Source: Whitmania pigra
Taxonomy: Eukaryota; Annelida; Clitellata; Hirudinida; Haemopidae
Length of the DNA: 64,000 bases
Direction: 5' to 3'
Assembly (NCBI GenBank): GCA_021613335.1
Contig: JAJTWR010000239.1
Span: 777,501-841,500 of the forward strand
Shown piece by piece: positions 27,366-40,504 of this stretch (the first letter of the stretch is position 1; each line of letters starts with the position of its first letter). The position numbers and the translations under genes are program-made. The notes beneath the pieces were generated by a model that made no database searches, had not been told where the DNA came from, and saw only the letters and a list, made by a program, of their open reading frames with translations.

Positions 27366-27569
27366 GTTCTCCTCAGAGTAAACACCTGTTGGACTCGTTG
27401 CCATTGGAGACGGATAAATACGATTTTTACTTCAGTGGCTAAACGGAAAAACTAAACTGTTTCAATATTGATTCAAAGAAAAAAAAATTATAATCGATGA
27501 AATAATTTTTATAATATTGTTGTTCGATAGAATTGTTGTGTTTTTTTAAAGAAAATTTTAATGCCAATT

Positions 27570-27600
27570 CTGACGTCATATTCAGAAAAAGCTGACGTCA
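27570..27600. promoter_or_regulatory. Pair of CRE-like TGACGTCA sites
   Basis: tgacgtcat and tgacgtcag lie about 20 bp apart. TGACGTCA is the known full palindromic site for CREB/ATF bZIP factors. The same motif occurs elsewhere in this window singly. Confidence 0.35.
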
Positions 27601-27624
27601 GTTTCACTACCTGCTTCTCGTTTG

Positions 27625-27837
27625 ATGAAAAAAGCAGACGATTTTTGCGACGAAAATTATACGATCGTCGATGTTTTCCTTGAAGAGATTACAACAATTA
27701 TTATTGCTATTTCATCGCTAATACAACAACAACAACAACAACAACAATCAAATAATAAGAGCAACAAAGAGCAGGCACATCATCATCATCATCATCGTCA
27801 TCTTCGTACTCGTCATCAACGCTTCATCGCTTGTTGA
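27625..27837 (+). CDS. Small open frame of unknown status
   Basis: 70 codons from ATG to stop, lying about 270 bp downstream of the TATA-like site. The first 30 residues have mixed composition (KKADDFCDENYTIVDVFLEE), followed by poly-Gln and poly-His from CAA and CAT repeats. No family recognised. It may be chance, or the start of a spliced gene. Confidence 0.18.
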   Translation: MKKADDFCDENYTIVDVFLEEITTIIIAISSLIQQQQQQQQSNNKSNKEQAHHHHHHRHLRTRHQRFIAC

Positions 27838-28156
27838 CTCCCAGACATTCAAACCCTTCACGGATGTAAAGGAAACTCTCATAACTACTATCATCACCAG
27901 CATCATTACCATCATCGTCATAATAATCATCATCATCGTATTACCAGTAATTACGTCGTCATCAACGACATCAACAACATCATCTTCGTGGTCATTATCA
28001 TCAGCAACAACAGCAGCAGCAGATTGGTCACACAACTTGTCCAGGGTTGTTGTCAGGATCGAGTTCGTTGAGAACTTCTGCTTCGTTTGAGGTTGGAAAT
28101 CCTTTGTTTTTCCTGGAGTTCATACTCGTCAGTTATGCTTGGGATGAGTAGTTGTG

Positions 28157-28285
28157 ATGGATGGATGGATAGATGGATGGATGCGTGAATGGATGGATGG
28201 ATAGATGGATGCGTGGATGGATGGATGGATGAGTAGTTGTGATGGATGGATGCATCCATGGATAGATGGATGGATGGGTGGACAA
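28157..28285. repeat. (GGAT)n minisatellite
   Basis: Degenerate ggatggatggatagatggat units, with an internal duplication of 'gatgagtagttgtgatggat' at 28143 and 28227. Confidence 0.9.
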
Positions 28286-28721
28286 GGTAGTGAACTGTTG
28301 CATGAATGCATGCGCTATCCAACAAAGTTTCATTTCAAGATTCATTTGTTGCGTCAACAAATTAACAATCAACATCATTGATACCCGAGATCATCATCAA
28401 GATCTTGAAGACGACCTTGAGCGATTGAAGTCCTTCAAATGATAAACTTGTTTAACTGTTGCATTTACAAATTTTCTTGTTCCAACAACAGCAACTTGAT
28501 ATATTCGTGAAACAAATTCGTACCTGGATTATCATCATCATCATCATAGTCGTCGAAAGTTGTTATCTTCATCATCACCATCGTAACTATCATCATCATC
28601 GCCATAAAGATGAGGTAAGCAAGATGCGTTGATTCAAGTGAGTCTCTCAAACAATGAAAACAGTGAAGGATTTGTTCGAGTTTCAATAATTGTGACTTGT
28701 GCAATGTTTGTCTGTCTGTCA

Positions 28722-28780
28722 TGACGATGACGACGACGTCGACGACGACGACGATGATGATGATGATGATGATGATGATT

Positions 28781-28823
<43 letters not shown>

Positions 28824-28846
28824 GGATGATGATGACGATGACGATG
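28722..28846. repeat. (GAC/GAT)n microsatellite
   Basis: About 120 bp of gac units followed by gat units. The poly-Asp frame is not taken as a gene. Confidence 0.9.
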
Positions 28847-28964
28847 TTTTACTAAATTTCCTCTTTGAAAAACATAGATTTTGTTTTAGTCACACGTGGA
28901 ACTGGGTAACTGCACTTAGGACAACAACAATTAAGACAATTAAAGATAAAAACAATAACAAGAA

Positions 28965-29276
<312 letters not shown>

Positions 29277-29744
29277 CATTGCACTTATTACAGGATGATG
29301 ATTATTTTAAATTCTAAATATTGCTGCTTGTGTGAGTGACTAATTGTTGTTCAGATCTTGTAATACAAGTTCAAAAGTAAAACAAATTCAGTGTTGGTAA
29401 ACAAATCGGACCACACGTTGTATCACATGATATTTATTATTAATTTATTAATAAATATATTAATTATATTTTATTCCATTACGACTACATTCAGCAATAA
29501 TCACATTTATTACGAACAATTTACGATCGATTTTTAACGATATAATTGTTATTTATTATTGCGTTTAATATTAGTTACATTACAAATAATAATAATAATA
29601 TTAATTATTGTAATTATTATAATTATTGTTGTTATTGTTGTTGGTAAGGGTTTCTATCAGCAGTTGATCTATCATTGCAGCCAGGACCCAATACCCTGGT
29701 GATTTCTTGTGTGTCGCTTGTTTGGATTCAATTTCATTATTCTT

Positions 29745-29848
29745 TCTTTTATTCATTCTTTCACTCACTCCATCTTCTTTCATTCTTTCACTCACTCCAT
29801 CTTCTTTCATTCTTTCATTCAATCCATCTTCTTTCATTCTTTCACAAC
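29745..29848. repeat. 27-bp minisatellite
   Basis: About 3.7 copies of a 27-bp unit containing cattctttcactcactccat. Because 27 is a multiple of three, all six frames stay open; the minus strand reads repeated MKEDGVSER. Confidence 0.9.
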
Positions 29849-30444
29849 ACAACAACTTGGTCGATTTGAGACTGACATTTATTGTCCATTTATAAAGATT
29901 ATAATAACAAAATGTAATTTTAAATTTTAAAATATTAAAAATTAAATAAAAAATAATGATAATTACAATAATTATGCAAAGCTAATCGTGTCATTCAGTG
30001 CGCTTACAAGAAAGAACTTTGCTGACGAATAAGGAAAATATTTTTATTTCGACACAATGTTTACAATTATATGTATTAAAAAAATTATTTAGAAATATTT
30101 GTATTTTTATGCAATACCACAAACCCAAAGATTTGTATTTTGACACACTCCTTCAGACAAGCAGTTTTAAGAAACAGATACCTCTCTTAACAGGTCGAAT
30201 ATCAAAACTTCAATCTTCAACTAATCACCACAACCTCATGACGTCAGAAGATTTGAACCATCATCACCATCATCAACACCTCATGACGGACAATCCAGGT
30301 GTTTTCTGCCTGGCCACGTGCAACCAGCCGACCAATCAACGGCCGCCTTTTCACTTCCACGTCGAAGAACCACGTTCCCATGGAAACCAAACGAAAGATG
30401 AAACAGACTCGTATGTGATCTCATTGTCATTTGAACATTAACAT

Positions 30445-30445
30445 G

Positions 30446-30540
<95 letters not shown>

Positions 30541-30566
30541 TATGCAGATGATGATGATGATGATCA
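30445..30566. repeat. (GAT)n microsatellite
   Basis: Almost pure gat for about 95 bp, with a second short block after a tatgca interruption. Confidence 0.95.
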
Positions 30567-30794
30567 TGAATTAACACGAATGATCAGGTGATGAATGCGG
30601 ATTTTATGTACTGGAATAAATGGGCATCTTAATTTAACTAAAGTGTTCGAAATAGTTTCAGTTTATATCAAAACATATTTGTTACTTTAATTGCTTTTTT
30701 CAGTGAAATTAATTAGAAATAATTGTAAATAGCATAATTAATACCATCATGGTTCTAATAACCTAATTACTGACGAAGAAATGGTAACAAAGTA

Positions 30795-30960
30795 GCCTAA
30801 ATTAATTACAATAATAATTAATTATTATTATCTAAATAGTAACAAATGAATAATAATACTAATTAATTAGGTTAACTAATCTAATTAGTAACAATATAAC
30901 AATGAATAATAATAATAATTAATTAGGTTAACTAATCTAATTAGTAACAATATAAGAATA
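30795..30960. repeat. Tandem repeat of about 56 bp
   Basis: Two clear copies of a unit containing taggttaactaatctaatta plus 'gtaacaatataa', and a third partial copy upstream. Confidence 0.8.
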
Positions 30961-31424
30961 TTGTAATAAAAACAATCTCCTTTGAATGGTTGATTGACTT
31001 GGCATAATGACTGAATAAAGAAGACGACTACGCAACACTTTCAGCATAAACCAACCACTTGTGCCATGATAACCTGGATGGATTGAAAACATAAAAATAA
31101 CTGGAGCGTGTCTGATACGTGCGGAGTTTAATAATTTGCGATGCCTTGATATTGCCGTAGTTGTAATAAAATCACTATCACCACCATCATCCATAATTTG
31201 CACATGACGTCACAGATATTCGTGTTATCAGGTAGGTTTTTTTACGAAGCCTCTCAGCACTACACCTTGATTAAACATCGTCGTGTAAAAACAATCGTGA
31301 ATACGTTTTCAAATGAATGTGTGAATGAGTTTAACTTAAAATATTCACAACCTTCTAAGGTAATTGTAAGGGTTATGATTGTGGTTAGGTGGCTTTTTGT
31401 TTAGATATGAGCTTAAATGGTTAT

Positions 31425-31436
31425 TAATATTATTAA

Positions 31437-31533
<97 letters not shown>

Positions 31534-31578
31534 TATTATTATTATTATTATTGTTATTATTATTATTATTATTACCAT
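31425..31578. repeat. (ATT)n microsatellite
   Basis: About 150 bp of nearly pure att units. Confidence 0.95.
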
Positions 31579-32710
31579 TATCATAACTTTGTTATAATTG
31601 AATAATTAAACAACTCTGATGAATAATGTCAGGATGTTGGGAAATAATAAGTAATAATTTATGATAATGAGACGATGATTTATGATAATTCAAAGTAAAA
31701 AATTTTATGGACTTGTAATTTTACATGAACATGTTAGTCTTGCTTTGGTACTGAGTACTCGTTAAGATGATTTAATTTTGTTAATAAGTAATAAATAAAT
31801 AAAAGTTTATATCAAAAACATTCTTAATATCGACATACCTTCTCGAATACCTTCTCGAATACTTCACAACGTCACAATATGTCCTCATTATTGGATAACC
31901 ATAGGTCGAGTAATTACTCATTCACACACATTCATAATTGCCATGTCTGTTAACCTATAACCAATATATGGCTGTTAATAAATCTAATAAATATTAATAG
32001 ATATTGCTTAATAATATGTATAATTATAATAATAATAATGAATACAATTATAATAATATTAAATACAATTATAGTAATATTAAAAATAATTATTATATTA
32101 GCAATGGATTGTGAAATGTCAATTGTAATGCGTTCTTGAAACGATGCGAATTACAAATAATTTGGATTTCTGGACCTCATTGGTTTCATCGAATGTCAGA
32201 TGTCTATAAATACATTTGATGAGTGTTCTAATATATATTTATTTATATATTTAATTAATTATGCATGTAATTATTTATTTAGCAAGTGTAATATAATTCT
32301 ATAATTCAATTTTCTCTCTGTAATAAATAGACACGTAAGTAGACAAAACATTCCACGATTATAAAAAATGATATAAAGTTAATTGATGGCATCATGAAGT
32401 GAAACCTACTAACCTGGGGAATCCCTGGTTATGTCTGGGTTTTTAACGCTAACTGTCAATAGCTGAAGAAGTTATTTCGAGAATCACATTGTCACATTCA
32501 TGAATTAACAAGAGTGAATTAACACGAATTAATTTACATGAATGAATGTATTCTTGCTAAATTGAGTAGAATTATCAAATCGTCATCGTCGTCGCCGTGG
32601 TTTTCGTGGTCAACAAATGGAATGATATTTGTTAACTTTATTAATTATATTAATTATTAAGCTTACAATCACCAGTTAATATACCATGTTATTAATTGTT
32701 TTAATTCCAG

Positions 32711-32793
32711 GCATTTGTTGAGGGAGATTGGTCAACAATTGGCGGAAATCGGTGACGAGGTTAATTCCAGGTACTCAATCAACCGCAACAGAA

Positions 32794-32849
<56 letters not shown>

Positions 32850-32926
32850 GACGACAACAACTCAGCAGATGAAGCTCACTTCTCCATAACCTTCAACGTC
32901 ACCTTCCACCTAATTCCTTATTTCAG
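32711..32926 (+). CDS. BAK/BAX-like exon with BH3 motif
   Basis: An exon bounded by ttttaattccag and a CAG/gtgttt donor. It opens in frame with LLREIGQQLAEIGDEVNSRY. The BH3 region of BAK-type BCL-2 proteins has the same pattern (Leu-x3-IleGly-Asp/Glu, then Asn-x-Arg-Tyr), and this motif binds the groove of other family members to control mitochondrial permeabilisation. After an Asn/Ile stretch from CAACAACAT repeats, the frame continues SADEAHFSITFNVTFHLI, which resembles the next helix (AxxxFxxVAxxLF-like). An alternative end is the gtactc donor at 32771, right after NSR. I could not find the BH1 exon (NWGRV) downstream or the first helix upstream, so this may be a fragment or a gene with distant exons. 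Confidence 0.5.
32790..32852. repeat. (CAACAACAT)n repeat within exon
   Basis: Seven or so units of aacaacatc, translating to Asn-Asn-Ile in the BH3 frame without a stop. Confidence 0.85.
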
Positions 32927-34222
32927 GTGTTTATTTTTCGTATTATTCACTTAATTCAATTTTTAATTCATTTAAATTAAGCAACACACCAAGTACAGAT
33001 TTGGCGCTTTATTAATTTCTGCAGTAAAATTTTAAATAATAATATTTAAAAAATAAAAAGGTATTAATAATAATTTTACATCGATGACAGGCATGCGTAA
33101 GAGACAAATGATTTGCAAGGGCAAATTATAAACAATTGAAAATGTATGAGCGATAAACAAACAGCGGCGCTGAATTATTGTGTCATAACGTCTGCTCCAT
33201 TTATTCTTTAAGACTCCACAAATCCCGTCAAACGACATCGAGCTGCAAAAGATTTCCTGCAATTTCATCTGTTTATTTACAAAATTAGACCTAGGACGAC
33301 ATCGGTAGTAATTATAAACAATGTTAACGAGATGTTAATGAGTCATAAATAACATGTTATGTTATTAATAAAATTTTAAATAATACGAGATATTATTGAG
33401 TTATAAATATTATTAATGAGTTGTAAATAATACTAATATTTATAAATCTTATCATAGGATTGCAATTATTATGCAACGTTATAATGAAATTAAAGATTTG
33501 AAGATATTATTATCAATGCTGTATGTGAGGTGATGATGATGATGATAATATCGACGATGATAACGATGATGATATGTTAATGATGGTGATAAGGATGACG
33601 ATGATATTATCACCATGGTGAGGACGACGATGATAAATCATTTTATTTCAAACAGGGTGGCAATGGAAATGATCACGAGAAGACGAACTAACATTTCCAA
33701 CAACAACAACAACAACAACGCTACCACCAACAACAACAACAGTTCGCATCGGTGACATCGAAAGCAATGGCGATCGTTTGAGTAACAAACTAACTGCATC
33801 ACTTAATGACTACTGCATGCATTCACAACTGATGAATTGTTAATTCACAAGTGATGAATTGTTAATTCACAAGTGATGAATTGTTAATTCACAAGTGGTG
33901 AATTGTTAATTCATACTGATGAATTGTTAATTAACGATTAGTGATTCATTCATTGTATCATCTGTTCTAAGTTCTTTGTTGGTATTTTTGAATTTTCGAA
34001 GTGATAAGTTTTCAAGTTAATGTTTATTTATTAACATTTTCATTTGCCAGTTGAACTCTTGTTAAAGTATTTTTCAGGTATTGTAACTTATTATAACATG
34101 TATTTAAATTATATTCATTTTCATTTATATTCTCAATGCTGAGAGTTAGGGACGATTTTATTTATCTCAACATAAAGTCTTTTCCTCGTCATGAAAGCAA
34201 TTTTGAATCGCAATTACTTTCT
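32927..34222. other. Downstream of BH3 exon, repeats
   Basis: Holds gat repeats (33533-33640), caa repeats (33700-33740) and a 22-bp minisatellite. An acceptor-like tttcaaacag at 33644-33655 precedes a frame VAMEMITRRRTNIS that then runs into poly-Asn and stops. It could be a terminal exon of the BH3 gene, but the similarity is too short to claim. Confidence 0.35.
33825..33932. repeat. 22-bp minisatellite
   Basis: About five copies of tgatgaattgttaattcaca(ag), the last two diverged. Confidence 0.9.
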
Positions 34223-34652
34223 AGTAAATGAATGAATGAATGAATGAATGAATGAATGAATGAATGAATGAATGAATGAATGAATGAATGAATGAATGAA
34301 TGAATGAATGAATGAATGAATGAATGAATGAATGAATGAATGAATGAATGAATGAATGAATGAATGAATGAATGAATGAATGAATGAATGAATGAATGAA
34401 TGAATGAATGAATGAATGAATGAATGAATGAATGAATGAATGAATGAATGAATGAATGAATGAATGAATGAATGAATGAATGAATGAATGAATGAATGAA
34501 TGAATGAATGAAATGAATGAATGAATGATGATGAATGAATGAATGAATGAATGAATGAATGAATGAATGAATGAATGAATGAATGAATGAATGAATGAAT
34601 GAATGAATGAATGAATGAATGAATGAATGAATGAATGAATGGATGAATGAAT
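34223..34652. repeat. (TGAA)n, about 430 bp
   Basis: Roughly 105 tetranucleotide units, pure except for single slips near 34511 (gaaatg) and 34528 (gatgatg). This is the only long tetranucleotide tract in the window. Confidence 0.97.
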
Positions 34653-35655
34653 AGATAGATGGACTTTGAAGAAGCAGAACCTATTAAAGAGTATATCTAA
34701 AATAATTAAAAATAATAACTATTAGCGTGAAGAGGAATTGTTTTAAAACAAGAAAACAATAAGGATTTTTAATAAGGATCTTTTCGAGGAATCAAATTCC
34801 ATCTTTTGAGTCAGAACGCATCTGATAATATTCATTTTAGAAAATGCTTTTTATCCTTTTATATGATCAGCATTTGTCACATTTTGTAATTAAAATTAAT
34901 GTTTAATTGTTTATATATATTTATAAATTATTAATGTTACTAAAAATTCAAAAGTCATGATAACACGATAATGTATGAATAATACATGTTTAATGCCGCG
35001 AAAGACAAGAATAACAACCAGTGAACATTTTTTCAAGCGATTAAATGACAAGTTTCAAACATCTGCATACTTGAATATGATAAGCAGCTGATTATGTTAG
35101 GTACGTGAATATATTGATTTACATGAATATGTTAAATAGGTTGAGAAACTTATCAGACGAGATGAACAAATACTTGATAAAGATTATAAAATTAAATCTA
35201 ATTTTTTTTTTAAATGAAAAATTAGGCAGCCAATTAATATTCGTAGTGTTAAAAATAACTAATAAGCAACCAGCTATTAACCAGTAAAGTAGCCAACAAG
35301 TGACCAGTAATTGTCTGACACACATTTTAATTAGTCATAAATTAATATAGTAATTAGCCACTCACTAACATAAATTATTACAATAACTAATATCTAATAA
35401 TACTTACAATATCCTACAATAATCGAATATGTAACAACAACAACAACTATTGTCAACAACATAAGTGAATAGCCAGAGGCCATCTGTCGAAGAATATCGA
35501 AATGGTTGAAAGCCAATCTGTTAATGGCAAGTTAGTTATTGACGGAGATGACGATATTGTGGCGATGACAACAACGATGATGGTGACGATGATGACGACG
35601 ACGATGACGATGGTGATGATAACGATGACGATGGTTATGATAATGATGACGACGA
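34653..35655. other. Intergenic, 3' of acyl-CoA synthetase gene
   Basis: AT-rich; includes a gac/gat block at 35550-35650 immediately after the synthetase stop codon, probably in its 3' UTR. No gene recognised. Confidence 0.4.
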
Positions 35656-37039
35656 TCAATTGAGTCTCTTCATTTGCTTCCTGACGATTTTCCCGCTGTG
35701 ATTTCGAGGGATTTTATCGACGAAATCCAACCCGCCCTTCAGCCACTTGAATGAAGCGACTTTTTCTTAATGAAATATTTTTTATTATCAAACAATCAGT
35801 AATAATAATAATTAATATGTTATATGACATTAAAATTAACCAAATGATTCATCACTCGGGATCGAACCTCTCACGTAATCCAGGAGATCTTCGTGTGTGG
35901 TCTTCGTATTGGGCCTCAGGACCACCCAAGCAGCGGGCACTGCTCCGTCATCGGTATGTGGAACTGGAAATACGGCAGCATCGATGACGTCATCGTGACT
36001 CAATAAAACCGATTCGATCTCAATTGGGGACACCTAAGAAGAACATTTATTTAATTTTTTATTTCTTCATCTGCTCCGAATTAGGATAAAACAGATTTGT
36101 CTCTTTGTCGAAAGATTCATAAATCTATCGTTTTATTGGCCATTATTATTCAGATTGAAGAGAAGAAATGTTGAAAGTGAAAGTTGACCTGGTACGATTT
36201 CACTTTTATCAACTCCTTCAGTCTATCAACCACGTACAAATATCCGTCGTCGTCGAAGTAGCCAAGGTCACCTGAAGGTCAACAGTGAAACAACGTGATA
36301 CCACGTGATTAATTCAAATTAAAGTTAAAATTATAATAAGTCAGCCTGACCTTATTAATTACCCACAATTAATATTATTTATTTGTTCAAAATACAAAAA
36401 TAAATTACAACTAAAGATCTGATGATCCAATAAATGAAGCACCTGAATGAAGCCATCCATCGTTGTCGACGGCAACGGGAGCCACGTGACCTTCTCTGGC
36501 ATCGGTGTAGCCGAGCATGACCATCGGTGATTGGATGAGAATTTCACCGCGTTCGTTTGGACCCAACACCTTCTCAGTGACCGGGTTGATGATCTGGTAC
36601 ACGTTTAATATGGATTATTATTGCAATAATAATAATATTAATAATTAAAAAAATAATGAGATGCTACAATAATTTCCTGAATATCCACTAATGATGAAAG
36701 AAGTTGTATTGCAAATTGTAATGACACCAAACGATATTGTACTTAAGTTATAGCTTTAAAAATTATGATAATATAAGTTTTAAAAGTGATGTTTATCATA
36801 ACTTAATATTCTCACCTTTATTCTGACGTTTGGCAGGGGTATGCCCACTGAGCCCAGTTTAAGGAAACCTGGTTGTGAGGGGGAGTTCAAGGACGCACCA
36901 GGGACCATGGTGCACATTCCACTGCATTCTGACAATCCATATGCTGGAAACAAATTACTTCATTTCATTACTATTATTATTATTATTAACATCATCAGTG
37001 TTATTGTTATTATATTCTTTATGCATTATATTGTTATTA

Positions 37040-37119
<80 letters not shown>

Positions 37120-37171
37120 TTTTATTATTATTATTATTATTTTTATTTTTATTATTATTATTATTATTATA

Positions 37172-37202
<31 letters not shown>

Positions 37203-40200
37203 TATCAGTTTTATTGTTATTATATTCTTTATTCATTATATTGCTATTACATTACTTCATATAAAAATTAAATTCCAATCAAGCTGTCAACCTTGTCTGA
37301 TGCAAACACCAGGAAATCTGTTGACGAGGAGGTCCAAAACCTCTCTGCACAGAGGTGCAGTTCCGCAAACAATTTCTTTGAGGCAACTCAAGTCGTACTT
37401 GAGAACTTCAGCTGATTTGGCCATCTGGTTGGCCAGGGCTGGTATTAGGGAGATGGTTCTAATCTGTTCAGAAGCATTGTCAATCAATTTCATTTTTGAT
37501 CATTTTTATTAATTAATAATGATTACTATTATTTTTTATTATGTTTTGCTAATTTGAACAAAAATTAATTTATTTAAAAGGTAAACAGTCACAGCCATGT
37601 AAGGTCGTGTAAGTAGTTAAATGCCGTTTTATGTTGTTTGACATTATATTTATATTTAATATAATATAATTTAATTAATATAAATTAAAAAAACAGTCTC
37701 TGAAAGTATCAAATAATCGTGATAATTGTCCTTATTGACGTCATAATTAATGACCTTATTTAGAGAGAGGAGATGCAGGTAAGAGTTCAGGTTGAACTTG
37801 GTGAGAAGGTTTGTGGTGAAACCGAGGGAAATACCGAACATGGTGATGATTGATCCTGACAGGTGAGCAAATGATGCAAAGACAACCTGGTTGTTTTGTA
37901 TCTTTCTCACGTTTTCACCACTAAAAATTATTACAACAGAATTATAAGAATTTAATAACTATTTATTATAAATTATATTGTTGATTTATTGATTAATGCG
38001 ATTTCCATTCTTAATGTACCTGTGAACATTATTGTAATTGTAAGCATGCTAACGAATACCATATAATTTCTAGGATAATGTTTAAATTTAAACATTTTTT
38101 TTTCTTAAATGAGTTCAATCAAGTCAATTTATAACAATAATAATTTTATCACTCATTTTAAATAACAGGTTGTTATTTGTATAATAACATAATATTTATA
38201 TTTTAATTATTAATTATATTGTATAAAAAAATATATTGTGAGTAGTAGTTACATTGCGCGTAATAATTGTATTGCACATAATAATTATATTAGTAATAAA
38301 CAGACATACTACCGCAAAAGAATAATAATTTCTAACATGGATACTGAAAACTGTGTCTGGATGTTCCTGTGCGACAGGAGTACCGCCTTTTCCACTCCAG
38401 TTGTTCCACTGGAGAATATCACCATGGCAACGTCATCGGGTTGGAAATTCAATTCGTCGAACGATGGAAGTCTTGGAAGAGTTGATTCCTCATCCTCCCC
38501 TTGGAAGAAGAAGCTGCTGAAACTGAGGCAATCTGGATGCTCACCTCCCGCCAGGATGACTTTCTGTTGGAGTTCATTGGAGCGTGTCATTTAATCATCC
38601 GTTAAAATTCATTCAAATTGATATTTTCAACTTGATTGACTGAGATATTATATTCGACCAATTGTCGACCAACGACAACTTGTTAATTATCTCTGGTATT
38701 ATCGTGAACATAAAGAACTAATTTGTGTTAAATAGTCAGTAATAACAATTTAATACTAGTTGATATTAAGATCTCAGTCGTTATCATAATGTTATTTGCA
38801 AAATAAAAAAAAATAACAATAATAATAAGGCATTAATTCGGATAAATGTTGGTCTATAATGCACGGAGTTTCACATGCACTTTACTTTTAGAAAAAAGGT
38901 TTCATTTCCTCTAAAAATGATTAATATTTCGTATTAAAAAGTTCAATTATTTTCAAAAAAAAAATGATTAAAGACATATAATTATAAATAAATTCAAGGA
39001 GAAATACGAATGATAAATATAGTTTAATATCAAAATTCATTTCAGTGTTTTGGTTTTTTATTCATTTTGGCCTGAGTTTCTAAATGTTAAAAAATCTAAA
39101 TTAAAATCATTTCTTCTTAATAACTATCATTTTGAGATTCGTTTTGTGAAAGTTATGTCATTTGTACCATTTCATTTGTTGCATGACAATGAATTTACAA
39201 TAATTTTAATTCACAATATTTATCATTAATTGATATTTTGACAAAAGAGATTCAATAGTTCGACCTTGACACGTGGACAACAACGACTAGCAGTAACTGC
39301 CGTCATGACGAGTGGAAAGTCTGTGAAGACAAGAGATGCCCCGCACAGTTCCAACTGCCTCTTCAGTTCATCTGAGGAATTTTACATGAATTTTACAATT
39401 TTCAATGAAAGAAATAATTTTTAAATTAATTTTATCATGTCAACAAAAAGCGATATCGATATCAATATCAATGATAAATATTAATAATAATAAATAAATA
39501 ATTATAATAATAAGAATAACAATAATAACAATAATAACAAATCTATGAAACCTGTTCTTTGAAGGTTGTTGCATCCAGCGGGAGCAATGCCGACCCTGAG
39601 GCAAGCCACGAGGAAGACCATGGTGTCGATGGAGTTGGAAGTGAAATAAGCAGCAACATCGCCTTTCTTGAAGCACAATTTCAAGAGATTCCTCGCAGTT
39701 CTTTCCACTCGAATTTGGAACTCGGCAGATGTCACTTTTTCTTTCTTCAGATGATCGATCTGTTGTTTAAATGAACTTCTTAAATGCAGCCTCGTTAGAA
39801 TTTCTATGCGAATCACATTCATTCATCCGCTAAATCTGATGACAAGGCTGATTAAGAGTAGAATTTATTGAATTGTACGTAAATTGTAAATTATTGAAAT
39901 TTGAAATACGATCAATTTAATGTGGCTTCTTCTTCTAAATAAAATAATTTCACACTCGTTAATATTCAATTTAACAATTCATTTTAATAATTCATTAATA
40001 GCGAAAAGAGTTACATTTCGAAGCAATTATGGACATAAGCAGATTTAACAAGAAATGTATCAAAACATTTTGATCCTGTCAGTGCATTAAAGCAATTAAT
40101 AACGGAATTAATAAAAATAAATTTAATTAATTACTTACTTAAATTAATTAACAATTAATCAACAAAAAAAATCGTCTCAAATTCCTAAACAGCAACGAAA

Positions 40201-40504
40201 TACAAAATACCAATACGACAGCATTCGGGTCCTGGCTGAGTCCCCTGTAAATCATTTGAGGGACGCTGAGTCCACTGACGGGGGACTCGTCAAATCCTCC
40301 CTCTAGCCAGTACCCCTTCTGCTCGTCATGTCTGATGACCGTGTTCTTCGGCTGATCCGAGAGGTTCAGTTCTTTTGTTTGTTGTGTCAGTTGTGGGAGT
40401 TGAACCTGTATCTGCTTGATCAGCTGATGCTGTGCGGAGTTAAGAAGTGTCGACTTCGGGAAGAGGTTGATGGCTGACGGTTGGCTCTGTTCGGTTTCAT
40501 CCAT
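35656..40504 (-). CDS. AMP-binding acyl-CoA synthetase / 4CL-like, 11 exons
   Basis: Exons in order are 40504-40217, 39759-39552, 39371-39265, 38563-38352, 37920-37755, 37463-37292, 36943-36816, 36593-36443, 36271-36189, 36033-35868 and 35759-35656. All phases agree, giving 594 aa. The enzyme class activates a carboxylic acid with ATP, then forms the CoA thioester. The P-loop motif is [20 protein letters not shown] at about 247-266, with Ala where 4CL enzymes usually have Gly. The motif AYGLSE is at 385-390, [20 protein letters not shown] surrounds 472-491, the hinge is [13 protein letters not shown] (about 493-505), and the catalytic Lys is K584 in HSGKIVRK. The first ~75 residues are an extra, poorly conserved leader. 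The C-terminus is KRLN, so there is no PTS1 peroxisome signal as in firefly luciferase. The substrate cannot be read from sequence. The exon 4 donor (CA/gttttc) was chosen because it alone keeps the frame. Confidence 0.92.
37024..37200. repeat. (ATT)n microsatellite in intron 6
   Basis: About 175 bp of tta units with short t-run slips, wholly within the intron between the synthetase exons at 37292 and 36943. Confidence 0.9.

Noticed and set aside
28053..28378. Poly-(HPSI) proteins on the minus strand
   Set aside because: Three overlapping frames all derive from the same ggat minisatellite.
29601..29855. Protein with MKEDGVSER repeats
   Set aside because: Produced by a 27-bp minisatellite that keeps every frame open; no other coding signal.
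33644..33760. Terminal exon of the BH3 gene (VAMEMITRRRTNIS)
   Set aside because: Acceptor-like site is present but the similarity to a BCL-2 C-terminus is too short and runs into CAA repeats.
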